Position numbers and translations under genes: made by a program
NCBI RefSeq assembly: GCF_010500965.1
Contig: NZ_QVMI01000017.1
Location: 92,465-156,464 of the forward strand
Direction: 5' to 3'
From: Bacteroides sp. 51
GTDB lineage: Bacteria > Bacteroidota > Bacteroidia > Bacteroidales > Bacteroidaceae
Length of the DNA: 64,000 nt
Part shown: positions 25,954-33,989 of the stretch, in pieces
Layout of the letters: every line of letters begins with the position of its first letter
Position numbering within the stretch: position 1 is the stretch's first letter
Notes under the pieces: model-generated
The model's input: only the letters and a program-made list of their open reading frames with translations
Databases searched by the model: none
What the model was told of the DNA's origin: nothing

Positions 25954-27982
25954 TTTTATATCAAATAAAGAGGGCTTTTTTGTTTCCTATTGTTTCTTGG
26001 AAAAAACAGGAATAAGTAGAAAAACTATTGAGAATTGGAATATTCGTGGTTCAAAGGTTGTCAAAAATAAAGAATATTCTTATATCCTCTACTATTCTAT
26101 TCCTGAGCCTACACGCAAGAAACTTCCTACTTTGGAGGAACTAAAAAAGCTAAAATTAAAACAAGATCGGGAAGAAAAGTCTCAAATGCTTTTTGAACGC
26201 ATTTTGAATAACATGCAAACGGCTTACGAATGTAAGTTTCCACAGTATCGGGAAATATACAAAGAATTAGGTTGTTCTGATATTCAGGCAACAAAATATG
26301 CCCGTCTCCATGCTGTTTGGCAATACTTCATTGATACATATTATTCAGAACCGGGACTTATAAGTCCACTAAAAGAGGGTACGAAGGCCTATAATATTGT
26401 AAATCCAGGTAGGGATATTCAAGAGAGACGTTTTCTTGAGATATTAAGGAATGCTCAGAAATATGGTATTCCATCTGTGGTGATTGGAAAGCCCAAACAC
26501 GGGCGAAAGAAAGAGTTCACCGAGATGTACAAATACTGGGTTATGCAACTTGCTAGTTCTGGTAAAGCCTATTCTCAAGCATACATTCATAGAGAAATTG
26601 AGGAAATGTGCGCTGAACTGAATTGCAAAGTACCTAGTATACGTACAATCGGAAATATATTCAATGAGATTAAAGCTATAGTAGCTGAAGGTAGATACGG
26701 AAAGGATAAAACTTTGTATGATAAAATGGCCTACGTCAGCATATTACGAGCAGAAAACGCAAATGATCAACACCAAATAGATGCTTGGAGAGTTCCATTT
26801 TTAGTAAAAGGCTATGAATCAGTTTATTTGTTTTATGTGTTGGATGCATGTAGCAGTAAGATTGTTGGTTACCAAATTGCTGAAACGGAGAATACAGAAA
26901 CCATCTTAGATGGTTTGGAAGATGCAGTAAGAAAAACTGGAGCACTACCTTATGAAATCGTTTCAGACAACCATAGCTTCAACCAAACTAAAATTGCAGA
27001 AGAATTTAAAAAGCAACTTGATCAATTAGGATGTACATGGACTGTTTCAAGCAATCCACGATATAAATCACTGATTGAAAGGAGTTTCAGAACTTTCGGC
27101 GAGCAATACTGCAAAGAACACTATGGTTATATTGGGAGCGGTATCAAAAGCAAGGGAAAAGATGCACGTACCTCACAGGAACTATTCGATTCCTATACTT
27201 CTGCAAATGGATGGCTTTCAATAGATCAGATCAAAGCTATATTAGTGTATTGTGTAGAAGAATTCAATAAACGAACTGATAAACACGGGCTTACCCCCAA
27301 TGAAAGATATGAGAATTCCCAACGACCCAATGAAATCCGGCTCGATAATCTGGACGTTAATCCTGACTTCTATCGCCTATTTACTCGTGATATGCAAAAT
27401 ATGCTTATTCGGAAGCAACAAATTTCTATAGTACGTTCAGGTGTAACCTATGAATATCTGCTCAATTCTGAATTAGCTAGTGTATGGAATGACAAACAAG
27501 TACGTGTACGCTATATTAATTTAAATGAGGGTATTTACATCTACAACCCTGAAACAGATGAGGCCTTAGGTTTTGTACACAAGAAAAGGCAGGCTCACGG
27601 AGCACTGGCTAATCAGACGGACGAAGATACAAAGACTATGAGCATTGTAAATTCAGTCAACAAAGCGGTCAAAAACAAACATAAAGAAGCCCAACGAGAA
27701 CTAGCCGAAAAAGCTTATCGGATTGATGAGCGGGCGGCTGAACTTGTAAATCAAAGACTTGTACCTAAAAATGTAGTAGAAGAAATAAAACGTAGTACTC
27801 TACTATCCAATGAGTTTAGACGCAATGGTGGCGATATGATGACTGTTTCTGATATTCCACAACGAAGCGAGGCCAATACCGCCAAACCGGAAGATAAGGA
27901 AAGAATAAAAAAGGCCGAAAGCCCTTTTCATGTAACTGAGAAAGTAACTATCGACCTTAATAAATTATTATCTGATTATTAA
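25946..27982 (+). CDS. MuA-type DDE transposase
   Basis: The 678-residue protein would bind the element ends and carry out strand transfer. An N-terminal MuA-like winged helix region (SKEGFFVSYCFLEKTGISRKTIENW) is followed by a linker and the integrase core. The catalytic triad is visible as Asp279 (HQIDAW), Asp341 (VSDNHSF) and Glu378 (YKSLIERSFRTFGEQY), with the family spacing. The C-terminal part (about 470-560) fits the Mu transposase beta-barrel, and the basic tail (about 580-678) would contact MuB. The protein is full length with no broken motifs, so transposition may still be possible. Confidence 0.93.
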   Translation: MNNFISNKEGFFVSYCFLEKTGISRKTIENWNIRGSKVVKNKEYSYILYYSIPEPTRKKLPTLEELKKLKLKQDREEKSQMLFERILNNMQTAYECKFPQYREIYKELGCSDIQATKYARLHAVWQYFIDTYYSEPGLISPLKEGTKAYNIVNPGRDIQERRFLEILRNAQKYGIPSVVIGKPKHGRKKEFTEMYKYWVMQLASSGKAYSQAYIHREIEEMCAELNCKVPSIRTIGNIFNEIKAIVAEGRYGKDKTLYDKMAYVSILRAENANDQHQIDAWRVPFLVKGYESVYLFYVLDACSSKIVGYQIAETENTETILDGLEDAVRKTGALPYEIVSDNHSFNQTKIAEEFKKQLDQLGCTWTVSSNPRYKSLIERSFRTFGEQYCKEHYGYIGSGIKSKGKDARTSQELFDSYTSANGWLSIDQIKAILVYCVEEFNKRTDKHGLTPNERYENSQRPNEIRLDNLDVNPDFYRLFTRDMQNMLIRKQQISIVRSGVTYEYLLNSELASVWNDKQVRVRYINLNEGIYIYNPETDEALGFVHKKRQAHGALANQTDEDTKTMSIVNSVNKAVKNKHKEAQRELAEKAYRIDERAAELVNQRLVPKNVVEEIKRSTLLSNEFRRNGGDMMTVSDIPQRSEANTAKPEDKERIKKAESPFHVTEKVTIDLNKLLSDY

Positions 27983-28031
27983 TTCCAATATGCTATGCTG
28001 GAACATAACATATTGATAACCAAATAACATA

Positions 28032-28883
28032 ATGAAAAATCAAAGGACAAATTTACCTGAAAAAACCGAGATTAAAAAGGCGGTGAATGATTATTGCAAA
28101 GAAAAAGGTATCAGCAAGTCTGATTTTGCCGTAAAGAGTGAGGTAAGCCCCGCCACGCTCTCATCTTTGGAGAAAGAAAAATGGTTTGACCTCTCTGATG
28201 CAATGCTATTACACATTTGGAACTTCGTGAGGCAAAACGATGTAGACCAGTTGTACCAAAGTAATGATTTTATCAGTGTGTTCAATATGTGTGATAAAGC
28301 ACGCAAACACTGTTTTATGTTAGGCTTAGTGGCAGATACCGGAATGGGAAAGACCACTGCCTTAACGACTTATGCAAAGCAAAGAAACGTGTTCTACGTG
28401 CGTTATAGCAAAAGTATGAACACTAACCAGTTCTTTGCCAACCTATTGCGTGAAATGGCAATACCTTTTTATGGTACACTAAATGAAATGATCTCCCGTG
28501 TATCAGACTATCTGAATAGATTGGATACTCCTTTGGTGATCATTGATGAATCCGGCAAGCTTACTCATTCCATGATACTGGCCTTACATGAGTTACGGGA
28601 TAATACTAAAAGTAATTGCGGTATTGTACTTGCCGGGATGCCCTATTTTAAAGCAAATATGCAAAAAATGGCCACTAAAGAAAAGGAGGGCTACGCAGAG
28701 TTTCTGAGACGCATAAACATTTGGCACCAGTTTACTGGGTTGCAGCAATCCGAAGTTGTGGAGATATGCAAGCTACATGGCATAACTGACAAAGAACGCT
28801 TGCGTAAATTGAAATATGTTAGACGCTTTGGTGATTTGATGAATGAGATTTATTTGGAAAAGGCATTAAATGGAGAGTTGTAA
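28032..28883 (+). CDS. MuB-type AAA+ ATPase
   Basis: The 283-residue ATPase would coat target DNA, activate the transposase and give target immunity. An N-terminal helix-turn-helix (KSDFAVKSEVSPATLSSLEKEKW, about 24-46) is followed by Walker A ADTGMGKTT (Lys107) and Walker B PLVIIDESGK (Asp172). GIVLAGMPYF is a sensor-like strand. Size and order match Mu B. It lies 49 bases after the transposase and is followed after 1 base by the GemA-like gene. Confidence 0.92.
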   Translation: MKNQRTNLPEKTEIKKAVNDYCKEKGISKSDFAVKSEVSPATLSSLEKEKWFDLSDAMLLHIWNFVRQNDVDQLYQSNDFISVFNMCDKARKHCFMLGLVADTGMGKTTALTTYAKQRNVFYVRYSKSMNTNQFFANLLREMAIPFYGTLNEMISRVSDYLNRLDTPLVIIDESGKLTHSMILALHELRDNTKSNCGIVLAGMPYFKANMQKMATKEKEGYAEFLRRINIWHQFTGLQQSEVVEICKLHGITDKERLRKLKYVRRFGDLMNEIYLEKALNGEL

Positions 28884-28884
28884 G

Positions 28885-29643
28885 ATGGAGAATGAAAAGG
28901 ATAATGTTTACAAAGTCTTATACTATGATCTTCTTAATCAGAAGGATAACCTAATTATACAGATTAGTAGCCTAAGAAACGAATTACGATGGACAAAGAT
29001 CACATTGGATAAAGCTCGGTTAGAATACTCCATTATTACCGGGGAAGATTGTTCTAGCTGGCCAAAATTAACCTGGGAGGAGAAAAGAAGTATCTATAAC
29101 AATATAAACCCTTTCATTAATGATGAGGAAGTAAATATAGTAACTATGGATAAAAAAAATGCAGGAAAGCCGTTAACCCCGGCACAATTGAAAATGATTC
29201 AAACCTTATTTAGCAAACAGGGGTTTGAGAAAGAGGATAAAGCGGATATAATAAGCAAGCTAACCAACGGTAGAGCCGCCAGTACAAAAGACGTTACTTT
29301 CAGTGAGGCTAAGTATCTAATAGCCTACTTGAAAGGCGAAATAAAGCCTCAAAAAGACTATCCGGAGAAACGACAAAGAATATACGATCAGATATATGCG
29401 CTTTCTCGCGATATAGGTATCTGCTATGGCGAAACCGAAGAAGATGATTTAATGAACGCAGCCAAGTTGAATAGATTTTGCCGGGAACGTGGAACAGTAA
29501 AGAAAGACCTTACAGAAATGAGCCTATTTGAGTTAAGAAAGACACTGAATCAGTTTGAAGCAATTAATCACAAAGGGTTAGATAACGCAGTTAATTCATT
29601 GATAAATAAAAGTTTAAAAAGTAATGAGAAAGCCACTAAGTAG
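28885..29643 (+). CDS. Gp16/GemA-like regulatory protein with N-terminal extension
   Basis: Residues about 93-190 of 252 match the DUF1018/Gp16 pattern (KPLTPAQLKMIQTLFSKQGFEKEDKADIISKLTNGRAASTKDVTFSEAKYLIAYLKG), found in Mu-like phages near gemA. The first 85 residues are an added coiled-coil-like segment (QKDNLIIQISSLRNELRW). I preferred ATG 28885, just after the MuB stop. ATG 28870 would overlap MuB by 14 bases. Its own 3' end overlaps the protease gene by 20 bases. In Mu, GemA is a modulator of host gyrase and gene expression. The role here is unproven. Confidence 0.78.
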   Translation: MENEKDNVYKVLYYDLLNQKDNLIIQISSLRNELRWTKITLDKARLEYSIITGEDCSSWPKLTWEEKRSIYNNINPFINDEEVNIVTMDKKNAGKPLTPAQLKMIQTLFSKQGFEKEDKADIISKLTNGRAASTKDVTFSEAKYLIAYLKGEIKPQKDYPEKRQRIYDQIYALSRDIGICYGETEEDDLMNAAKLNRFCRERGTVKKDLTEMSLFELRKTLNQFEAINHKGLDNAVNSLINKSLKSNEKATK

Positions 29644-30817
29644 TAGTTCTGTTTTCTTCAACAGTATAACAAATGAAGATAATTCGATTTCCATTCTCTT
29701 ATATGGAGATATAGGAAACTATGACAAAGTAATACCAGGAGATATAGTATCTCAATTGATGGAATTATCTTCCCTGCATGAATCCATTGAAATACATATT
29801 AATTCCAACGGTGGAGACGTTTTTTCCGGGATTGCAATATACAATGCTCTAAAAGGATCCAAAGCCAATATAACCATCTATATTGATGGCGTTGCAGCTA
29901 GTATTGCCGGTGTAATCGCACTATGTGGTAAGCCTCTGTATATGAGTAAATATGCTAAGCTTATGTTGCATAGTGTAAGTTGTGGAGCCTATGGAAACAA
30001 AGATGAATTTAAAAGTATGGTTTCTACAATTGAAGATATTGAAGATACATTGGCTGAAATGATTTCTTTACGTTGCCAGAAAAGCATAGAAGAAATTAAG
30101 GAACTCTATTTTGACGGTAAAGACCATTGGATTAGTGCTAATGAAGCTTTGGAGGCTGGATTAATAAATGGTATTTATGATATAGAAGAACCATTAGACG
30201 AAAAGAGTACAGAGGATATCTATAACTATTTCAATAACAAGTTCAACCCACTTATAAAAACAATTTCCATGAATTTTATTAATCGCATCAAAGAACTTCC
30301 ATCTTTTTGCGGGATGAAGACCGAAGAGCAAATTTACAATCATATTGTAGAACTGGATAAAAATAATCCTAGGGATGCCCGTTCATTTGTAAATCAGGCT
30401 ATAGGATTAGGTGTCATAACGGATAAGGAAGGAACCGATATAATCGCTTTATCCAATGGTAATATGCCTCGTATCCGACAGTATATAGAGAAGAAAGAGC
30501 ATGAGTACCAACAAGCCTTTGAAATGAATTATAATCAGATTATCAGGAATAAGTTTAACTATAATGCAATATGTAATCTACCTGAGAGTTTTCTGAATAA
30601 GGAACTTAAGGCGTTGGCTAAAAGCGACTTTAATGCTTTTAAGGAAATGGTTCTAAAGTCGAAGAAAAGAAGAGTTGTTGATGAAATTCATTCAGGTAAG
30701 CAGAAAGATGAAAATAATTGGACTTTAGAAGATTATCGCAGATATGCGCCACATAAATTAAAATCTATTCCTGGGTTGTATAAATCACTTTTAGAGCAAG
30801 AAAAACAATTAAAATAA
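29624..30817 (+). CDS. ClpP-type (S14) head maturation protease with long C-terminal region
   Basis: The first 190 residues are ClpP-like. The catalytic triad is Ser93 (DGVAASIAG), His116 (LMLHS) and Asp167 (GKDHWISANEA), with SNGGDVFSG as the oxyanion strand. Phages use such enzymes to process the prohead. The 200-residue C-terminal part is charged and helical. It could be a scaffold, and an in-frame Met at 216 could start a shorter scaffold product, as in the Mu I/Z gene pair. The gene overlaps the GemA-like gene by 20 bases and precedes the capsid gene by 25, so the junction looks evolved rather than a chance deletion. Confidence 0.85.
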   Translation: MRKPLSSSSVFFNSITNEDNSISILLYGDIGNYDKVIPGDIVSQLMELSSLHESIEIHINSNGGDVFSGIAIYNALKGSKANITIYIDGVAASIAGVIALCGKPLYMSKYAKLMLHSVSCGAYGNKDEFKSMVSTIEDIEDTLAEMISLRCQKSIEEIKELYFDGKDHWISANEALEAGLINGIYDIEEPLDEKSTEDIYNYFNNKFNPLIKTISMNFINRIKELPSFCGMKTEEQIYNHIVELDKNNPRDARSFVNQAIGLGVITDKEGTDIIALSNGNMPRIRQYIEKKEHEYQQAFEMNYNQIIRNKFNYNAICNLPESFLNKELKALAKSDFNAFKEMVLKSKKRRVVDEIHSGKQKDENNWTLEDYRRYAPHKLKSIPGLYKSLLEQEKQLK

Positions 30818-30842
30818 TATTCATTTTAAAATTTAGTAAATT

Positions 30843-31727
30843 ATGTCAGATGCAAGATTAGAAAAAGAGATTTGGATAAATCAGTTAATGGAAAACTTTT
30901 ATCCTGATAGTTCTTTCCTTAATTACGTAAAGGATTTCTCTACATTAGTTGATAACAATGCAATAAACATGGCGGAAGTGGGTGTCGATCCTAAAGTATT
31001 GATCAACAATACAACTTACCCCATCAAAGTAGTACAGCGGGTAGATAAGCTCATACGCATTGAATTGGATGTATTTGAAACAGAAAATACATTGGTTAGA
31101 AGACCCGTAGCAATCGAATATAGCTACGATCAGCTGGAATCGGTATTGATGGGACACCGAAATGTTTTAAGGGCGCGTACAGCCGAGAAAGCAGCTCATG
31201 CATTTGCACCACAAGAAGATGCAGACTTCACGCCTGTTATAACTACAACGGGAAACATTGTTGGCGCACGCAAAAGAATTACCATAGAGGATATTCTTTT
31301 ATTGAAAGAGCGCTTTGATGATATGAATGTTCCACAGGAAGGCCGGTACTTGGTTCTCAATCCCAAGCATCTCTCCGACCTGATTCTATTTGATGTAAAA
31401 GCGTTCAAAGACCTTACAGATATTGTTAATGGACAACCTAAACGTTTTGCTGGTTTCAGCATTCTGCAAACATCCATTACCCCTAAATACAATGCCACAA
31501 CAAAGGGAAAAGTTGATTTTGATGCTGCCCCTGCTAGTACTGACACCTTTTGTTCTTTTGCATTTCAAGGTGGTGAGGTGATGAAAGCCGATGGAGAGGT
31601 CTTTATGTATGCAAACGAAAATGACCCTCAGGAACGTGGCACAATCGTAGGCTTCGATAAACGCTTTATAGCGTTACCTATCAGAGGCAAAGGAGTTGGT
31701 GCTATTGTTAGTTCTGTAGCTTCTTAA
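30843..31727 (+). CDS. Major capsid protein (HK97-type fold likely)
   Basis: The 294 residues show a pattern I recognise from Bacteroidetes phage coat proteins. These include an N-terminal SFLNYVKDFSTLVDNNAINMAEVGVDPKVLINNTTYPI, then ELDVFETENTLVRRPVAIEYSYDQLESVLMGHRNVL, a central YLVLNPKHLSDLILFDVKAFKDLTD and a C-terminal GTIVGFDKRFIALPIRGKGVGAIVSS. The role is formation of an icosahedral shell. No decoration or portal gene accompanies it. An encapsulin-like cargo shell is another reading, but the adjacent head protease favours a phage capsid. The terminator directly follows. Confidence 0.75.
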   Translation: MSDARLEKEIWINQLMENFYPDSSFLNYVKDFSTLVDNNAINMAEVGVDPKVLINNTTYPIKVVQRVDKLIRIELDVFETENTLVRRPVAIEYSYDQLESVLMGHRNVLRARTAEKAAHAFAPQEDADFTPVITTTGNIVGARKRITIEDILLLKERFDDMNVPQEGRYLVLNPKHLSDLILFDVKAFKDLTDIVNGQPKRFAGFSILQTSITPKYNATTKGKVDFDAAPASTDTFCSFAFQGGEVMKADGEVFMYANENDPQERGTIVGFDKRFIALPIRGKGVGAIVSSVAS

Positions 31728-31748
31728 AAAGATACCACTCACATACAA

Positions 31749-31790
31749 CAAAAGCGGCTTTTGGGTAACTGAAAGTCGTTTTTTATTTGT
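31749..31790 (+). terminator. Terminator after the capsid gene
   Basis: AAAAGCGGCTTTT pairs with GAAAGTCGTTTTTT (with G-U pairs) across a short loop and runs into a T-rich tail. It closes the transposition-capsid operon 22 bases after the capsid stop codon. Confidence 0.7.
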
Positions 31791-31822
31791 TCGTAATTCA
31801 AAGTATATGAGTATTTTTGTAT

Positions 31823-32089
31823 ATGGTAAAAGGAAGGGATAAATTACTTGTAGAAAAGCGAGATGAAGCATTATTGAGGCGTTATCATTATTGGACTGAG
31901 ATACAACGTTTGAGGTTTGATGATGCTTTAAAAATACTATCTCACAAGGAGTTCTTTATATCAGAAGAACGAATTATGGCTATTGTGCGTGCAAACTGTA
32001 ATAAATTGGATGATATAAAAATCATGCCAGTTCCTAAGGTTAGAAAGCCCAAAATTACAGAGGACGACTTACGACTATTGACAGAGTAA
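31823..32089 (+). CDS. Small basic protein of the Mu-like element
   Basis: Eighty-eight residues, Lys/Arg/Glu-rich and probably helical: LLRRYHYWTEIQRLRFDDALKILSHKEFFISEERIMAIVR. I recall similar small proteins (YYWTEVQRLRFDDAL-type words) in Bacteroidetes transposable phages, but know of no function. I chose ATG 31823 over a TTG at 31817. TATTTTTG at 31812-31819 resembles a -7 box but is so close that the message would be leaderless. It lies outside the capsid operon, after its terminator, and inside the right flanking repeat. Confidence 0.65.
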   Translation: MVKGRDKLLVEKRDEALLRRYHYWTEIQRLRFDDALKILSHKEFFISEERIMAIVRANCNKLDDIKIMPVPKVRKPKITEDDLRLLTE

Positions 32090-32091
32090 GA

Positions 32092-32117
32092 AAGGTGTAA
32101 GGGTACTCTTACACCTT
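32092..32117. terminator. Perfect 10-bp hairpin after the small basic gene
   Basis: AAGGTGTAAG and CTTACACCTT surround a 6-base loop three bases after the stop codon. No T-run follows, so it is a stem-loop that may protect or end the message. The rest of 32118-32498 has no gene. It holds the right flanking repeat and the palindrome array. Confidence 0.55.
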
Positions 32118-32222
32118 AATAAGCACAAGCTTGAAGTTATCGCGCCCTTTCGGCTTCACCACAAAGATACATAATAGAATCTAAATACGACTCATAAATA
32201 CGCTCTCTTCATTTACTGTAGT

Positions 32223-32243
32223 ACGCACTTTGTTTTTGCCGAT
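32223..32243 (+). repeat. Right copy of the 21-bp flanking direct repeat
   Basis: It matches 24846-24866 at 20 of 21 positions in the same orientation. TTTTGTTTTTCTGATTTTGCCG follows at once, a degenerate echo of the same word. Confidence 0.75.
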
Positions 32244-32322
32244 TTTGTTTTTCTGATTTTGCCGCTTACAAATGTTCTGCATTTGATGCAGCATTCGTTG
32301 ATTAACTTAAGAACATCGTGGC

Positions 32323-32388
32323 GACCAGATGTACAGGTGGTCAGTGACCAAATGTACAACTAGTCATCGACCACCTGTACATCTAGTC
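32323..32388. repeat. Array of three palindromic units with 23-bp period (array 1)
   Basis: The units are GACCAGATGTACAGGTGGTC (32323-32342), GACCAAATGTACAACTAGTC (32346-32365) and GACCACCTGTACATCTAGTC (32369-32388), separated by 3 bases. Each is an imperfect palindrome on TGTACA, and the centres are at 32330, 32353 and 32376. Units 1 and 3 are near-perfect reverse complements, so the array can also fold as one long hairpin with unit 2 as the loop. A related array with the same period is at 56026-56090. Confidence 0.9.
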
Positions 32389-32498
32389 AGCATGAGCTTA
32401 CCGGCAAAGATAAGATAACATACGGTGAAATGCAAAGGATAATAGTGTGTTGTCTAATAAATTTTCCTATTTTTGTCGCTAGATTAATATATATTGCT

Positions 32499-33716
32499 AT
32501 GAAGAAAATACTTATTATGCTGACTGCCTTGGTTATCTCGTTAACCGTAGCAGCACAAACAGATTCGCAAGCTTTTAACGAGTTTATCCCTAAGTATGAG
32601 GCGCTATACGAAGCATACCAGAATCATTACAAAGAAAAAGATTTTGAACAAACAAAGGAGAGTTTGCAAGAAGCATTGGCTTTGATCGACAACCTCAACT
32701 TGTCTGAAACTGAACTGGAAGATTATCGGCCTATTCTTCGGATGCTTAAAGCAAGCACGTATTATAATCAGGCTTGTACCTATTCTTTGCTCAATCAGAA
32801 AAAACAGGCGCTAAGTGCTTTTGAAAAAGCGATCGAATTTGGCTATTCAGAATATCAACACGCCAAAAAAGATCGTGATCTGGACAATATCCGGAAAGAG
32901 AAAAAGTTTACTCTCCTTATGGATAAACTTAGGGTTTATGACAAACTTTATATTCTGCAACATGCGGGCGACTATCAACAGGAAAATACCGATTCGTTGC
33001 CTAAGTTTACTTATCAGCCGGCTACAAACAGGAATCTAAAAGAAGTCAAACAATATTTTAATCTCGATTCTATTGCAGGTAATGGAGATGAAGTGACGAA
33101 GATCATAAATATACTCTTATTCGTTACCCATAGCGTAAAATACGACGGTTCAAACTGGGCGTTATGCGAGTTCGATGCTATTGATTTCTATAATTATCAC
33201 AAAGCAACAAGCAAAGGTATAAATTGCCGGCATAAAGCCATGATGCTGAACGAACTTTATCTTGCTATGGGGCTTAAATCAAGATATGTTACCTGTATGC
33301 CAGAAGATCCGGAAGATCCCGATTGTCACGTTATAAACTGCGTTTATTCGGAAACTTTGGAGAAATGGCTTTGGATGGACCCATCGCACGGCATTTATAT
33401 AACAGATGAAAATGGTAATTTACTAAGCATAAGTGAGGTGCGCAACCGGCTGAGAAATAATCAACCTCTAGCCGTAAATAAAGAAACAAGTAAAACAAAA
33501 GAATGGTATCTTGATTATTATATGGCTAAGAACCTGTACTGGATTCAATGTACCAATGTCAGTCGGTTTAATACCGAGAGCCGATACCGTAGCCAAGATA
33601 AAGATCTGCTTTATATATCGTTGCTCCCTATGGGATATGGTGAAGAAAACCCATATTTGAAAGGTAATATTGTAACACATGATCCGGATTATTTCTGGCA
33701 AGTTCCGGAGAAATAA
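32499..33716 (+). CDS. Secreted transglutaminase-like protein with helical repeat
   Basis: A 405-residue exported protein with signal peptide at 1-19 (MKKILIMLTALVISLTVAAQ). The first half (about 25-130) is helical, and CTYSLLNQKKQALSAFEKAIEFGY resembles a tetratricopeptide repeat. The second half is a transglutaminase-like core with the expected triad Cys243 (GINCRHKAMML), His277 (DCHVINCVY) and Asp294 (WLWMDPSHG). Such domains may be peptidases or amidases, and the substrate is unknown. ATG 32499 was chosen because the longer frame places 23 residues before the signal peptide. A terminator follows at 33801. Confidence 0.85.
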   Translation: MKKILIMLTALVISLTVAAQTDSQAFNEFIPKYEALYEAYQNHYKEKDFEQTKESLQEALALIDNLNLSETELEDYRPILRMLKASTYYNQACTYSLLNQKKQALSAFEKAIEFGYSEYQHAKKDRDLDNIRKEKKFTLLMDKLRVYDKLYILQHAGDYQQENTDSLPKFTYQPATNRNLKEVKQYFNLDSIAGNGDEVTKIINILLFVTHSVKYDGSNWALCEFDAIDFYNYHKATSKGINCRHKAMMLNELYLAMGLKSRYVTCMPEDPEDPDCHVINCVYSETLEKWLWMDPSHGIYITDENGNLLSISEVRNRLRNNQPLAVNKETSKTKEWYLDYYMAKNLYWIQCTNVSRFNTESRYRSQDKDLLYISLLPMGYGEENPYLKGNIVTHDPDYFWQVPEK

Positions 33717-33800
33717 ACTGCCATGCCTATACCAGCTGATATTAGCATAATAGATGGGCGGTTGAGGATAAAAGTTTGAGGATTTCTTAAAATAGAGATG

Positions 33801-33850
33801 AAGCCAATGATTCCTAAGTAAAAGAAGTTTGTGGAATCATTGGCTTTTGT
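33801..33850 (+). terminator. Terminator downstream of the transglutaminase-like gene
   Basis: AAGCCAATGATTCC (33801-33814) and GGAATCATTGGCTT (33833-33846) are a perfect 14-bp stem. The right arm runs into TTTTG. It may serve both strands. The rest of 33851-33989 is AT-rich with nothing recognised. Confidence 0.8.
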
Positions 33851-33989
33851 CTTGTTTATGGGATATATTGTTGCCTTTTGCAAGGTATATTATCTGATTT
33901 TGTATGTAATTGATCTTTTTGTCTCATGTTTTTTTGTCTTAAAGATTTAAAGCGGTATTTTAGCATATTGAAAAGTTAATACATGATTT

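Larger units (their letters stand above)
24846..32243 (+). mobile_element. Mu-like transposable element with capsid genes (boundaries provisional)
   Basis: The genes in order are repressor (minus), small HTH protein, MuA-type transposase, MuB-type ATPase, Gp16/GemA-like protein, ClpP-type head protease, major capsid protein, terminator, and a small basic protein. The plus-strand genes overlap or nearly touch. Portal, terminase, head completion, tail and lysis genes are absent. A 21-bp direct repeat with one mismatch (24846-24866 and 32223-32243) brackets the region, and I used it as the provisional limit. Expected Mu-type inverted ends were not recognised. The cassette is AT-richer than the flanking genes. 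Confidence 0.7.

Noticed and set aside
24846-32243. Reading the cassette as an encapsulin nanocompartment
   Set aside because: The adjacent ClpP-type head protease and Mu-type transposition genes fit phage morphogenesis better, and no cargo enzyme is present.
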